From: Lycorma delicatula
Lineage: Eukaryota; Arthropoda; Insecta; Hemiptera; Fulgoridae
Length of the DNA: 64,000 nt
Assembly: GCF_047948215.1 (NCBI RefSeq)
Contig: NC_134463.1
Location: 101,038,657 to 101,102,656, forward strand
Reading direction: 5' to 3'
In this document: positions 47,110-59,589 of the stretch, one piece after another
Layout of the letters: each line of letters opens with the position of its first letter
How positions within the stretch are numbered: the stretch's first letter is position 1
The notes under the pieces: model-generated
What the model was told of the DNA's origin: nothing
The model's input: the letters and a program-made list of their open reading frames with translations, nothing else
Database searches by the model: none
Program-made: the position numbers and the translations under genes

Positions 47110-48015
47110 TGGTGCTTCTTACGTTACTTATAACGTTCTTTACTTCTTTGTACTTTATATTTTAATTTTTTTAAAATTATCTCTGCAAACCCGCAATAAA
47201 ATTAATTTTACATATTCTTTTCGTAATAAACAAAATTATTTTTAATGCTAATACCCAAAAATTAAATTACGAAAGTCACGATGTAATTTTGATTATTTTT
47301 TTAAAAAATATTAATAAATCAAAGATATTTTAAATCTATTCTAGTTTGATTTATTTGATTAAATTATCTTAAGTACCTTTTTTCTTCATTTTAACATTAA
47401 TCGATTATGCACCGGTGTGAAACGGGAAATATTCTAAAATTATATCTTCAATTACCTGCGTAATAAATATTTTTTTCTTATTTTCCTACTTTTAATCTAA
47501 CTGTTTTCCAGGTACCGGCAAATTTCGAAGTAACAAGTAGATATTTATACAAGATTATGCTTATTTTTAACAGTTAATAAAATGAGTACATTTTTTTTGC
47601 AACAACTATTAAGAAGGATGGTGTAGTAAAAAAATAAATGTTATTTTTATCTGCTTAGGGAAAAGTACTGTAACGTTGGATAATGATTTTTTTTAATTTT
47701 GTAGAATCTTGCTTATTAAGTCAAAATGCAAGAAAGCTAACAACAAAGTTGTAGAACTTTTCTACGACTTATAAAGCTCATAAAGTTCTACAACTGTAGG
47801 TTGTTTGCGATGCACGGCTTATACACACAACTTAATTTAAAATATTTATCATTTTTTAAATATAATATTTTTTTCGTTTATTTAATCGAATGATTCTAAC
47901 TAAAGCGCGCGTGCATACCTATTTAATTCACGCGTGTGTGGCGTTACTAGCAGCGACGATCGGCACTAACTAAACGAAATAATTTTAGAACTTACATAGA
48001 ACAAATTTCGCTTGT
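47110..48015. other. Gene-free stretch with a short stem-loop
   Basis: No gene recognised. A perfect 14-bp inverted repeat is listed separately. Confidence 0.5.
47747..47795. repeat. Perfect 14-bp inverted repeat
   Basis: AGTTGTAGAACTTT (47747-47760) and AAAGTTCTACAACT (47782-47795) are exact complements across a 21-nt loop. No coding context. Confidence 0.65.
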
Positions 48016-48018
48016 ACG

Positions 48019-48650
48019 GTCGGCAGATTGGTGTAGCCGCGAGGCTTAACCCATCATACAGAGTCGGACGGGGCGATCGAGTTCGAGACTCAGCCAGTCC
48101 TAATTATTTTTTACGCTTTAAATGTTATTAATTTATTTAATTCTACCGCTTACCGGTGAAATCACAACATAGCAATCAACTACAACAGCATTTTTTGCGG
48201 TAGGTGTGCGATTTTCAAAAAAATCTTTTTTGCAGATATTGTTATTTTTTAAACGTAAACAAATGCGCCTAAGAAAAATATGATCTTAATTACCTGAAAT
48301 CTCGAGATACGGAAGGTAACCGTCCATATATGACTAGTTTTTTTTTTGTGTTACGTTAAATTTTATTTGGTAACCTTGCCCTACAGCCCTACCTCTTAAC
48401 TTTTAAGGTAAAAATGTACTGACACTAATTGCCCCAAATATAGAAGTAAACTAACCAAGTATGATTAAAATCGGTCCTATAATTCTGGAGTATAAGGTGA
48501 TTTAGTGGATAACACACACACACGCGCGCACGCGCGCGCAAACATTAACATCCGGAAAATTTCCATCCGGTTTTTTTGGTTCCTTAGGCGTCAAAAAGTC
48601 AAGATCCGGTGAAAACAGCATATACCCAAAAATATTTTACGAGGTAATTC
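48019..48650 (+). mobile_element. tRNA-headed composite repeat (SINE family C)
   Basis: The head GTCGGCAGATTGGTGTAGCC (A-box-like) is followed by a B-box-like GAGTTCGAGACTC at 48079-48091. The body continues through GGTAGGTGTGCGATTTTC and ATCTCGAGATACGGAAGG to AAAATCGGTCCTATAATTCT and GGTGATTTAGTGG. An (AC)n/(GC)n run follows at about 48512-48540, then TCCGGAAAATTTCCATCCGG. The 'AAAATCGGTCC' phrase before a simple repeat is typical of the 3' tail of LINE-mobilised elements. It may be one long SINE or a SINE next to a second repeat; the head and tail are clear, their unity is inferred. Confidence 0.5.
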
Positions 48651-48659
48651 GGACCTGGT

Positions 48660-51085
48660 ATCTTCAGTAGTTTAGTATATTCTGCTATCACAAACAAGTT
48701 CTAATACACGTTAGTATTTATATTGTATTTTATGTAATAAATAAGTATTAAGTAGATACACCTAATAACCGTTTACTATGCCAGAATGCTGTGGACTGCT
48801 GTCAATCGAAGAAAATAATTACTATAAAAAAAAGTCTCGTAATCGGATATGCGATTAAATTATTTAACTACAGTATCAATTAATAGTTATAACCTAACTT
48901 ATCACCAGGATATTAGAATATTGGTACGTAAATTTTTTTTATTACTTGATAAAAATAGCCTTGAAACTGACTTATAATAAAATCGAGACTTTTTTCTTAT
49001 CTTTAAAGTCACGATATTAAAATTTTCCATTATAGTCTGTTCGTAGAATTTCCAAGATAGATTATTTTTAATTTCATAAAATGTTGTTAACGTATTAGTT
49101 TTATTAATATTATTATTAGAATTTAATAATATATATAAGATAAAAGTGACAGAAATATACATTCTACAAATAATGTTCGTGGATTTTCCCCGTTCACGAC
49201 ACAATTTAATTTACAATTTAAATTTTCATTTTATTGACTGCACATGTTAAGCTATAAATTTCAAAGAACAATATCAATTATGCACGTGTATCTAGTGTAA
49301 TTTAATAGAATATATCGTATTTATAATAAATGTTTTTATAATATAATTGACAAAATTTGAGAGATTCAATATTATTTATATTATTATTATTATTGAATAA
49401 TATAACTTATTTCTTATTATACAAAACCGATTTAAATTTTATTACGTAGGAACAGGTATGTATATTAGGAGTAATTTAATATATAAATAACTGGTTAAAC
49501 TCTCTACATTAAACGTTTTTGCATCGGAGAAGAATCGATCAGTAAGTACGTATAGTTTTTAAGCGGTATAAAAGGCCGATTATACGCGACCGCAAATATT
49601 TTCACGTGTATTCAACATCGAGAAAAACATACCGTTACATATAAATACGATAAGCCCGCTGAAATTCAAATATCATTTATTCAACCTTACAACAGTTTCC
49701 ATTCAGTCGGTTTACCGACTGAATGAAGATAACACATATTAACTGTTAAGTCAACATTATTAGTAATAGAAAAAGAAATTCCAACTGATTGCCGGTTGTT
49801 TCTCAAATATGCTACAGCCATCAGACAGATAGGAGATATTAAAAAAAAAAAATAGAATCTTCATCTTCCTGGAGAAAACAATCCACAGTAAAGAGTGTTT
49901 CAATCGGTAAAGGAAATTTAAGAAACTATATATAGAATGTTATTAAAAAGGAATAAAAGAACACGATATATATTTTTTTTTAATTATCACGTAACCGTAG
50001 ATATGAACAGTTATAAGCAGATATCAAAATTGTAGGATAAAACTATTATGCGTTGCTTGCAATGAAATAAAAAAAAAGGTTTTGTGGCACCAAATTTATT
50101 ATAAAATAACTAATTTTCAATAAATTTTATTATTTTTTCTAAAAGAACTATAGCAAGATGACTGCATATTTATATACTGAACTGTGCAAAATACTTAACA
50201 AATGTTTAAAAATGTTGAAAACTCTTTGGGAGTAGAGTGGATCTCCACCAAAAACTTAAAACATACGAGAAAAAAACCCGACAACCGAGTGTTATTCACA
50301 GTAGCGGTGTAACTTCTTATGAAAGAAGTTAACATTATAACCGGTAACACCGCTTTTTTATGCAGTTTTCTTCATATAAAAGATATATTCACGTTTAGAT
50401 ATTTATTATTTGATGGTTTTAGATGTTTCTAATATTCATCACGCAAAATGAAACCGCCATTTTATACTTCTCCGACAGCTGACAGGCGTACACTTCGTTT
50501 GTATTTTGTCAGATGATACATGCTATCAGGGTTCAGAAAATACTAAGATACGTTTACAAAGGATATTATGAAAAAGATTTTAACAAATTATACATATAAA
50601 TACAACAGAATCTGAGTATATAATATCGTAATAATATTTATTAATTATTAACAAAAATAATTATTAAGGTAAATACTCAAATATTTTTGTATATTATAAT
50701 AATGTAGAGTAAACGCAGTAAAATTACAGATGATAAGGTCATTTCCAGTTAAATGGAAATTATAAATTTAGGTTCAATGAAATTATGTTTGTTTCGATTA
50801 GCTATGTGAAGATTAACTGGGAAGATTAAGCAAAATAGAGATGCATTTAAAATTAAAAGATTTATATTATCTGCATATTAATCTCTATTTCTATCCACTT
50901 TAATTTAAATTTTAACGGGCAGTGTGAGTAGAACGATCATTAGACTTGTATGTAAAAAGAGAAAACATATTGGATTCAGGTAGACGAATTAAGCATTGAC
51001 AAAGAAACGGCCAAGAAATTCAAGAGATGTCTATATATTTTCTTAGAGAAAAAGAAATAATCAACATACACTGACAAGATTTAAC
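48660..51085. other. Gene-free A+T-rich stretch
   Basis: No gene recognised. The 100-codon minus frame at 48902-49204 is Lys/Asn/Ile/Phe-rich noise. A hairpin-capable segment (GCGGTGT...ACACCGC) lies at about 50303-50355. Confidence 0.5.
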
Positions 51086-51334
51086 AAAAATGTGATATCA
51101 CAACACCAAAAAAGAATTACATTGTAAAATAGTTGGCCAATCTCCTTATCGTCCCCCCTTAAAAAAAAATTACATTTTTACTTGAAAAGAGACCAAAAAA
51201 AAGCTGTTGATTTAAAAAAATGGTGTATAAAATAAATCCCCGACAAATATTTAGTGTGACGTTATCCCTCAAAAAACAATCCCTTGTCCCGAATCCAAAA
51301 AAATGTACGTACAAAGAAGCCGAATACTATTTGT

Positions 51335-51586
51335 TACTCTTAAACTTCTTTTAATTTTAGTCTCCGGAATCCTAAGTTATTACTTCAAGGGATGATATAT
51401 ATGAATGTAAATGAAGTGTTACTCTTATATAGTTTCAGGTCGATCGTTCCTGAGATGCGTGGTTAACTGAAGTCCAACCACCAAAGAACACCGGTATCCA
51501 CGATCTAGTATTCAAATCCGTATAAAATTAACTGCGTTTACTAGGATTTGAATCTTAGAACTGTCGACTTCTACTCTTAAACTTCT
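51335..51586. repeat. 15-bp target-site duplication pair
   Basis: Exact direct repeats TACTCTTAAACTTCT at 51335-51349 and 51572-51586. The length is typical of LINE-mediated (target-primed) insertion of SINEs. Confidence 0.9.
51350..51571 (-). mobile_element. SINE family A copy 4, with target-site duplication
   Basis: It belongs to the same family as the 39.3-kb copy. Its 3' end (TAGTCTCCGGAATCC) is at the left and its truncated 5' end (GAATCTTAGAACTGTCGACTT) at the right. It is flanked by exact 15-bp direct repeats TACTCTTAAACTTCT at 51335-51349 and 51572-51586. Removing the insertion and one repeat restores the pairing between the left and right arms of the surrounding inverted-repeat element. 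This shows the insertion order directly. Confidence 0.9.
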
Positions 51587-52829
51587 AGAAAATACAATTC
51601 TTTGCTTCAAACGCAGAGGAAAAAATACTTCATAAATTAAGTCGTGTAAAAACTAAAAAACAAAAAATCACTTGCTATTTAATTACAAAACGATAAATTG
51701 AAAAATAATGTTACTCTAAATTTTGGTAATTTGACGGATTCGCTTGTTTTATCAAAACCAGTTGTTTGTTATGTGTCACTTTGTCTTGAAACATGTTCGC
51801 ATGAATGAACGGGAATTGTTTTTAAAATACATAGAGTTCAAAAATTTCCCGAGTCAAACTGACGTCCCCTACTAACGTAATTTTTTTTTGGTTTGAGACA
51901 TTGTTTACACCCGCCTATGAGTCTTCTTTCTTTACGCGACAGTGAAATTGAAAAAACACAAACTAGTTTTTATTGTAATTATTATTATTATAATAAATTT
52001 CTATGACCGCTTTTACACAGTTACTAACTTTACTTAAAAATTCTATACATGCAGTCTTAAGTGAGTTCCTATTATCACTTAGCAAACAATAAATTTTGTA
52101 TTTCAGTATTCAGTATTTTAGTAAATTTATGATCATTTATACGCAGTAAAAATCTTCTACAAGAAAAAATTCAATGAAGCAATCGTTTAACAAAGGATAG
52201 GAAACCGTGATATTTTATGACTCTAAAAATATAAATTTTTACACAAGAATAGAATAACCTGTATATGTAAAAAAGCAATATTATTTGCTAATGTGTAACA
52301 TAACAAGAAAATAAAGTCTTCGACAGACGAACATAAAAAAAGGAAAAAAACAGCAGCATCACGACTGAATTTTTATAATTTTTCCAAGTTTTGCAGGACT
52401 TACTTTATTAATTTTTTTTTCTCTGCGTTTGAATTAAAGAATTCTATTTTAGAGAAGTCTGAGAGTAAAATATAGTTTTCATTTTCTTTGTATATCAATT
52501 TTTTTTTTGGATTCCGGGCAAACAATTGTTTTTTGAGCGATACTTTACGCTGTAAGTGTTTTATTACTACGGTTTTTATTATTCACGATTTTTTTTTTAT
52601 ATTATTCCGTTTTTGTTGGTATTCTGGACATAATTTTTTTTTTTTGGCCTCTTTTCAACTAAATATTTTTTGGGTGTTTTTTTGGGAGGAAAAGAAGATT
52701 CACCACCGCTTTTGTGATGAACGAAATTGTTATCTTGGTGGTTGTAATTTTACCGTGCAGATTATCGATGAATTAAAAACAAAACTGGGCTCTTTTCTGT
52801 TAAACTCTCTGCACTCTTTTTAATGTGTT

Positions 52830-54185
52830 ATTTATTATTTATGAATTGTTTTTTTTTTTTTCACGTATTTGGTGAATTTAGAGCCTAAAACCACGCGAAC
52901 ACAAGATTAGCACTTTTCCACTCGATCTTTGCGAGTTTACAGTAAAGTAGTAAAACTTTTAGCCGATACAGTCATACTATAACAACGCTTTTCAGCAATG
53001 GTTTTACAGCGTACCGTAATAAAGCAACTAACGAAACATAACGTTAAAATCACAAATAAACGTACAATAATAGAATAAAATTAAACCTTCATTTACTATT
53101 TTGTAATTAGGTCATCCAAAATCAGACTTGCCGTACGGAGAAAAGTAAATTATCAAGTAATTTTGAAAACTATGCTATTCATTTAACTTATTCTACACAT
53201 TTAACTAAGTAGCACTAACCTAAATAATAATTTGAAAAACGGAACATTATTATGCAAGAACATATATTTTTTATAGTGAATAACAAGATATTAGCATTAC
53301 GTACAAATTGACTATACAAGATCGCTATCTTATCTGTAAACTGTACAGACTAACACACAAGTAACAGTTTCACAATATTATTTATCTAAAACATTATTTA
53401 ATCATTCAGTACGATGATTTCAATCATATTACGTCATAATTTTATAAAAATCCGCGAAAAATAAAAAAATCAGGGTGCGGGGCGTATGTCAGAAAAGATC
53501 CCAATAATGGTTTGTATAAAAATGTTAAATATTGTGGGATTTTTTCTTTTTGTTCCTCTCAAAATGTTTTGCCGAAATGTAACCTAAGTAAAAAAAATTA
53601 TATTCCGTTGACAGTGAGGAAGAACCCTCTACGAATATTTAAAAAAAAAGCTACTTTTCATAATTTTTAAGCCCTGTAACATTTATCTTCTTTTTTATAT
53701 ATAGTTATTTCTGAACAAATAAAATCAAAAAAATATTTTATCTAGAAGGATGTGCAATTTTTTTTTTTTAATTAAACAATAGTTTAAATTTAAGCGGGAT
53801 AATAATAAATTAATTAAATCTGATGTTACATTCTATTTTATACAAAGGAAATGAATCTTGAAAAACGAAAAGAAACAATAAAAATAATAATTGAGAAATG
53901 TCAAAAGTAATTTACTTTTTGTGAACTTACAAGCATAATAAGAAATATTTAATATTCTTTTTTTGTTCAAGAACCAGCATACTTACAATCGGCTCCTTAA
54001 GTGGAACCATAAGTAAGTCGCTTGATGAGAAGCACTTGATAAGGGGTTCTTAAGGAACTCCCAAAATAAGCAATTCATAATAACAGTTATCAGTAATCTT
54101 AATATCCATTAGAAAAAATAATTCTGCCAACACTTCATAGACCACAAAAACAAAATATTAATAAATAAAAAAAACAAATAATATC
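52830..54185. other. Gene-free A+T-rich stretch
   Basis: No gene or element recognised. Confidence 0.55.
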
Positions 54186-54194
54186 CCTAGATAT

Positions 54195-55755
54195 GGCGTT
54201 GATATTTATCAAAAGGTAGCTCCTAAGTCAAGCACATAGAGACGTTTCAACCTTCGGAAGTCCTTGTTGCTATCAAGCAGATTTATTGCTAAGTGGTTGG
54301 CGTGATTTTCAAGTCGCTGCTGGTACATAACATTGCGCTATCTCACAACCTCACGACCTGTCGGAAGCTCTAGATATTAGTGAATTTCATCAATCCGTGT
54401 GAACCATGCTGCCTCTGCAATTGCTCTCCTTACTTTGTTTTGGAAGCGTTGTATGATATCTATGTTACTATTACTTGTTCCCCACAACTCCAAACCGTAA
54501 GTCCAGATTGGTCGCAGGATAACCTTGTAACTCGGTAATGTGAGGCGTGAGTTTCTTCGAAGCAGCCGATGCAGCTATACTTCGCGTTGAGTTGTTTTTT
54601 TTTTCATCCTCAAGTAATACTTCCACGTCAAACGCCGATCTAGGTGAAGTCTTAGGTACTGCACACTCCGTTTGTGAGATCAAGACAACATCCAAGTACA
54701 CACTGGGACAGTCACCCTTTCGCATGTCGAATGTGACATACTTTGATTTATCCTGATTAATTTTAATCCTCCATTTTTCTGCCATGCGCAGACAATATCT
54801 AATCCCGTTTGCAGTTCCCGCGAGGCTAGGCCTGAGTATTCGTTAACGGCAAAGATAGCAGTGTCATCGGCAAATACGATGACGATACAATCTTCCAGGG
54901 CTGGAAGGTTCGCTGTGGATATGGAAAATAACACAGAACCTAGTACAGAGCCCTGAGGGACACCCGACCTAATGTCAAAGAATCTCGATAACTCATCATT
55001 ACATCTTACCTGAGAGAAATGTTCCTCAAGATGATTCTGGAATACAAGGTAGTAGGGTTGAGGAAGTTTTAGTTTTAATTTATAGAGCAGGCCATCCCTT
55101 ATCTGCGTATAAGGTATGGCAACCGTTGGATGTCTAAGAATGCCGCCGAGAAGAATTTCCTTTCCTCCAGACATTCACTGACATCCTCGGCGACTCTATG
55201 GGATTGTTCGATGATGAAGTGGGCGTACCTAGCCTAAATTGGTAGTCCTGTACTATCCCCTTACCGTCCAAAACTGGCCTAAGCCTGCGAAGTAACAGCT
55301 TTTCAAACATTTTAGATGTGACCGATAACAGGCTAATTGCCCTGTAAGAAGAAACCTCCTGTGCAGGCTTCCCTGGTTTCTAGATCACTACCACCTGTGA
55401 TACCTACCGTTCTGCATGAAAGTAAGTCGACCGCAGAACAGCGTTAAAGAGATCTTTAATGTACGTGATGCCTTTAAGAGGTAGTATGACAAGCATTTTG
55501 TGTGGCACTAAGTCAAAACCCAGGGCTTTCTTTTGTCGCCTTCCCTGGTTAATTAATTTCAGTAACTCCCTTGTTGAGATCTATCTAATTAAAAAGCTGA
55601 CTGGCATTGTGCTTTCTAAGAAGTCTTCAATAGCCTCGTCACTAGGACCCTCGTCATTGTGAAGTTGGAACGTTTAGTCTAAGTGTGAAGCAAATAGGTC
55701 GGCCTTCTCTTTGTCATTTCTCAACCATTATCCAGTACGTCCCTGTAGGGAAGGA
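54195..55755 (-). mobile_element. 5'-truncated jockey-type LINE with RT core
   Basis: On the minus strand about 1.55 kb encodes, in shifting frames, the middle and end of a jockey-clade ORF2. FDLVPHKMLVILPLKGITYI lies near 55520, then KPGKPAQEVSSYRAISLLSV (RT motif region) and KMFEKLLLRRLRPVLDG near 55290. FFDIRSGVPQGSVLGSVLFS is near 54960 and IVFADDTAIFA, the catalytic F-ADD motif, near 54880. KWRIKINQDKSKYVTFDMRK follows near 54740, and the run-out RRLKRLYVLDLGATF with a stop near 54210. The endonuclease and the RT N-terminal part are missing. At least four frameshifts or stops, one next to a poly-T run at about 54594-54605, inactivate it. The longest intact frame is 164 codons (54680-55174). 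Confidence 0.9.
54680..55174 (-). pseudogene. Reverse transcriptase fragment with GVPQGSVLG and FADD motifs
   Basis: This is the longest uninterrupted open frame of the window (164 codons) and part of the broken jockey ORF2. Its internal ATG is not the natural start. It holds the palm-domain motifs SGVPQGSVLGSVLF (about residues 68-81) and VFADDTAIF (about 99-107), so two of the three catalytic aspartates are kept. After about residue 135 the frame drifts from the family (MSHSTCERVTVPVC instead of the thumb region, which continues in another frame). RNA-dependent DNA synthesis was the ancestral role; this fragment is non-functional. Confidence 0.85.
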
Positions 55756-55759
55756 AACG

Positions 55760-57240
55760 TAATATTTAATATTACGCTTTATTTTTTTAAATATTTAATG
55801 TTAAAAAAATTAATAAGTCCAACTTTCATTAAAATAAAAAAAACTTATTAAATTTTGAGTTAATTTTTTTCTTTTTTTTATATTTCATTGTATTTCTTTG
55901 AATGGTAGGGAGGAGTTTTAATTGTAACTACTATTTCACAATTTTTTGAACGTAAACTGAACGCTATAGTTTATACCACCTAAAAAAATAATATTACTCC
56001 TTAGAACAAAAAATTACTTTTGTGCAAAGTTGCCGTATTAAAACGTTTTTTTTCTTTTTTATTAAAGGAAATCTGGAAATCTTGCTGACGAAAAAAAGTA
56101 TGAGTATACATTGATATGATTTATTTAGAGGCGCCATGTGGTGAGTAAGCAGCCATTTTGGGGGGTCAAATTGCTGACTGGGCACCACCCCTAAAGGAAC
56201 CAACCACCTATCCCAGCAGGGATCCTTTACCCTCATGTTGATGTCTGTATATATGAATAGTCTTCCCATCAACCGTCCGTCTATTATTAAATAATAACCT
56301 ACCGTGTAGTGAATGGTCAAATTAAAAAAAAAGATTTTTTTTTTGTTATTTAATAGATGATATTCTCCATGAAATATAATTTAAATGATAGTTTTTTTTA
56401 TAAAATTCTGATATTAGTCTGTATATATTATGCTGATAAAATAGTTTTTTAAAACATAGTTTAGCGTTTGAAATTATAAATTTAATTCAAATCAGTGAAG
56501 TCTGCTACTCTACAGACAGCATACTATTCTACTGCTACTGTACAGTATATATTATATCTCTCTACCTGCTTAATATTAAAAAATAAAACGTTAAAATAAA
56601 TAAATATAACAGTGTTGTCTGCTGCCGCATTTAATGCATTGACTACTCATCGTAATAAACGAAACTAACGTCACTTTAAAATCATTTTTAGTGATATTTA
56701 ACAGAAGCAATCAAATCATTAAAGTTCTGCGAACAATAGTTATTAAACTCGACTGTAATTTATTATCAAATTATTAGGTGTTACATTGTAACCAAATATT
56801 ACAATTTTCTTGCGTCTTTAGTGAAACCAACAATTTAAAATTTGAGGTGAAGTGGGCATATAACGCACACAAAATATGAATTTCTACGTATAATTCTTTC
56901 ATACATTCTGTCAAGTGACAAATTTGAAAAGACACACGAAACTTTTAAATAAATTAAATTCTACTGACAAACTTTTAATTTCTTTTTAAATTCCATCATT
57001 TTAAAAAACATTTTTACATAAAAATTAATTTAAAAAATTTGAACAAAGAAAGAGATAGAATGAAAAAATAGCTGAAAATTTAATAGAATCAAAACTAAGT
57101 ATCTAGGTGAAATAATTAAATCCCTTTAGATAAAAAAACCGAATAAGGTGAGAGCTAGTAAAATGGATCTTGCGTATCGCTTAACAAAGAATTTATACTA
57201 TAAAAAACAATTTCCAAAAAACAAAAACATGGCATTATAT
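55760..57240. other. Stretch without recognised genes
   Basis: A less A+T-rich block at about 56125-56300 (GGCGCCATGTGGTGAG, CCACCTATCCCAGCAGGGAT) does not match anything I know. A minus-strand frame of 108 codons (55994-56320) crosses it without a domain. The rest is A+T-rich. Confidence 0.45.
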
Positions 57241-57244
57241 TACA

Positions 57245-57425
57245 GATTAGACCTAAAGTCGAGAGTTCTAAGGTTCGAGTCCTTGTCCTTGAAAGTTGGT
57301 TTTATACGGATTTGAATATAGACTGTGATTGGTGTTCTTTGGTGGTCGGATTTCAATTAAACACACCTCTCACGAATGGTCGACCTGAGTCTGTTCCAGA
57401 ATACATATTTACCGGTACATTTAGA
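57245..57425 (+). mobile_element. SINE family A, copy 5
   Basis: It starts within the head (AAAGTCGAGAGTTCTAAGG) and holds a canonical B box GGTTCGAGTCC at 57272-57282. TTTATACGGATTTGAATA, GGTGTTCTTTGGTGGTCGG and GAATGGTCGACCTGAGTCTG follow. It is truncated at both ends relative to the 39.3-kb copy. Confidence 0.8.
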
Positions 57426-57429
57426 ATTT

Positions 57430-59445
57430 TCACTACAGCTATATTAGGCCTAGCAAGCCGGTAGTGGTAACTGCATTTACCTATGCCTAAGCAAACAAAC
57501 AAACACACACACACATACAGAGAGTGAGAGAGAGAAACGGCAGTAGCTGGAAAAATGGTTGGAGAAAACAAGGATAAAGGACTTTACGTTCATAACTAAC
57601 CCTTATTTATTAATAATTTTAAGATCGTGGGGCTTTTTGCCTTTTTATCTGAAAGGCTCTGTGCTTAAATTAAGGTCAGACAAGAAATTCAGTTTTCGGA
57701 AGCTATAAAAAATTATTCTTCCAAACCTTATGTAAAAATAATAGTAAACTGTGTAACTATGCGTTAGTTACCTTACGAAATAAATATAATATGTACACAT
57801 TGATAAAAAGCATTAAATCGTTGTTTTTAATTCTACGGGTACATTCTTATTTAATATTTACAATACATTCCAAAAAGTTTTATTGAAATTCGATTTAAAA
57901 AAAAAAAAAACAGTACATTTTTCATTTGGTTATCTAAATATTACAGTTATTTAGCTTTCCGACGAAATTCTAGACAGAGCAAATCGATTGATTAAAGTTA
58001 GTAAGTAGTGGTAATGAAAATTGTTGTTCTGCCTGGAATTAAAATTTTTTACTTTAAATTGGCAAAACCGGTAGGATACGCCAAATATTTGACGAAAATT
58101 TCATAAAAGCGTTGAATAATTACACTCACACAAACGAGATTCATAAAAACATTCGTACTCCTCATGGATGACCCAAATACATAACACACAACGTTTACCT
58201 AATAGACGATTGAATATACCTCCTTTAATAACGCTTCATTATTACACCGATCTTCCTTAATATTAACATAATTCCATCATACAGCTAAAAATAATATCAT
58301 AATATTTCATGATTGACAGTGAAACATTTCAGTACAACATGAAACGGACAATAAACTAAATAATCTAAACATTACCTTAGATGCTTATTATATATGTAGG
58401 TTGATTTAAATTCAAAAAATTAGATTTATTAGTTATTTTTTACAACTGTTCTCTTTCTATAGCTGTTAAGACACATTCCAACGTATACAGGCAGATTAAA
58501 CACAAGATTTAGGATATAAACTAGAGGGTTTAAAAATTTAAAAAAGTAAAAGTAATGACGTAAAAACATACACACACACTATAATTATAATTTGCAAATA
58601 ATACAATATAACGGTTCAAATAAAAAAAAATAATAATAATAATAGAAAAAAGACAGCACACATCGATACCTGACTTCAATATTACATCCAATGTTTGTGT
58701 GTGCAGTCGATATATAAATGAGTGAAGGTTTAGTTACTAATAACAGTTATTACAGTAGGAAAAGTGCCTGCAGAACAGTTGTTATCCAAGCCTGATAGGG
58801 TAACTACCAACAAACAGAAAAAGAAAATTACTAGTTTCTTTATTATAGTTCACTACTATTTAAAAATGGCGTAACTATCTACTTTCAAATTGTGTGTAAA
58901 TTTCTTTCTTAGAATGATAAAAAATTAATGTATCTTTTTTTTTATAAATTATTATTATTTGTGAATATCTCAGCAAACGGATTAAAATGCAAAATATTGA
59001 TAAAAATATTGTATTCAGTATTACGCAATAGTTTTCTTTTGTTTTATTTGAATAGGAGAACTTAAAAAATTGCACGATACTGAAAAATTAGATAAATTTA
59101 TTTTCTACTGCATTTAATAAAAAAACTTTAGAAAAATATTTCTAGATCGTAAGAAAGCACGAGCGTGATGAGTCCCCTTATATCTATGAATTATGAAAAA
59201 TAGAATTTTGTTGAAAACGGTACAGATAAAAAAATAGATAGCTTCCGATGACCCCGAAACTTCTCAGATGTTAACTTCTTCGTTCCGTATATTTGTAATT
59301 TATATATACAGATACACACAAGAATAAACAGAAAGTGTTGGTACCAATGAGGACATTAAAATAGGCGAAAACCTTATTATAAACATTTTTTCGACCTCCC
59401 ATTCACTTTGGAAGCAAGAGACATTATTTATTATTTCTTTTATCT
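57430..59445. other. Gene-free A+T-rich stretch
   Basis: No gene recognised. Short CA/GA runs lie at about 57495-57535 and a (TAA)n run at about 58629-58645. Confidence 0.55.
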
Positions 59446-59450
59446 TTATT

Positions 59451-59587
59451 CTGTTTAGTCTCCGGAACCACCGTGAGGTATTACCTCAGAGGAAAATATG
59501 TATGAATGTACATGAAGTGTGTGGTTAATTGAAACCCAACCACCAAGGAACACCGGTATTCACGATCTAGTATTCAAATCCGTATTT
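59451..59587 (-). mobile_element. SINE family A, copy 6 with internal deletion
   Basis: The 3' end CTGTTTAGTCTCCGGAACCA and body up to GTACATGAAGTGT are present. The copy then jumps to GTGGTTAATTGAAACCCAAC, skipping about 40 bp present in the other copies, and ends after CGATCTAGTATTCAAATCCG. The head is missing. Confidence 0.8.
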
Positions 59588-59589
59588 AT

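Larger units (their letters stand above)
51110..52760. mobile_element. Element with imperfect inverted arms of several hundred bp
   Basis: The region 51125-51650 on the left is matched in reverse complement by about 52385-52740 on the right. Examples: CTCAAAAAACAATCCCTTGT against the complement of CAATTGTTTTTTGAG, CCGAATCCAAAAAAA against TTTTTTTGGATTCCGG, and TTCAAACGCAGAG (about 51605) against CTCTGCGTTTGAA (about 52421). TTGAAAAGAGACC against GGCCTCTTTTCAA also pairs. Homology fades gradually outward, so the true tips are not fixed. The middle, about 51660-52380, has no transposase frame. The 111-codon frame at 52488-52823 is just the T-rich right arm. This looks like a non-autonomous fold-back or long-TIR DNA transposon of unknown superfamily. 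Confidence 0.65.

Noticed and set aside
52488..52823. 111-codon open frame rich in Phe
   Set aside because: It is the T-rich right arm of the inverted-repeat element; composition explains it.
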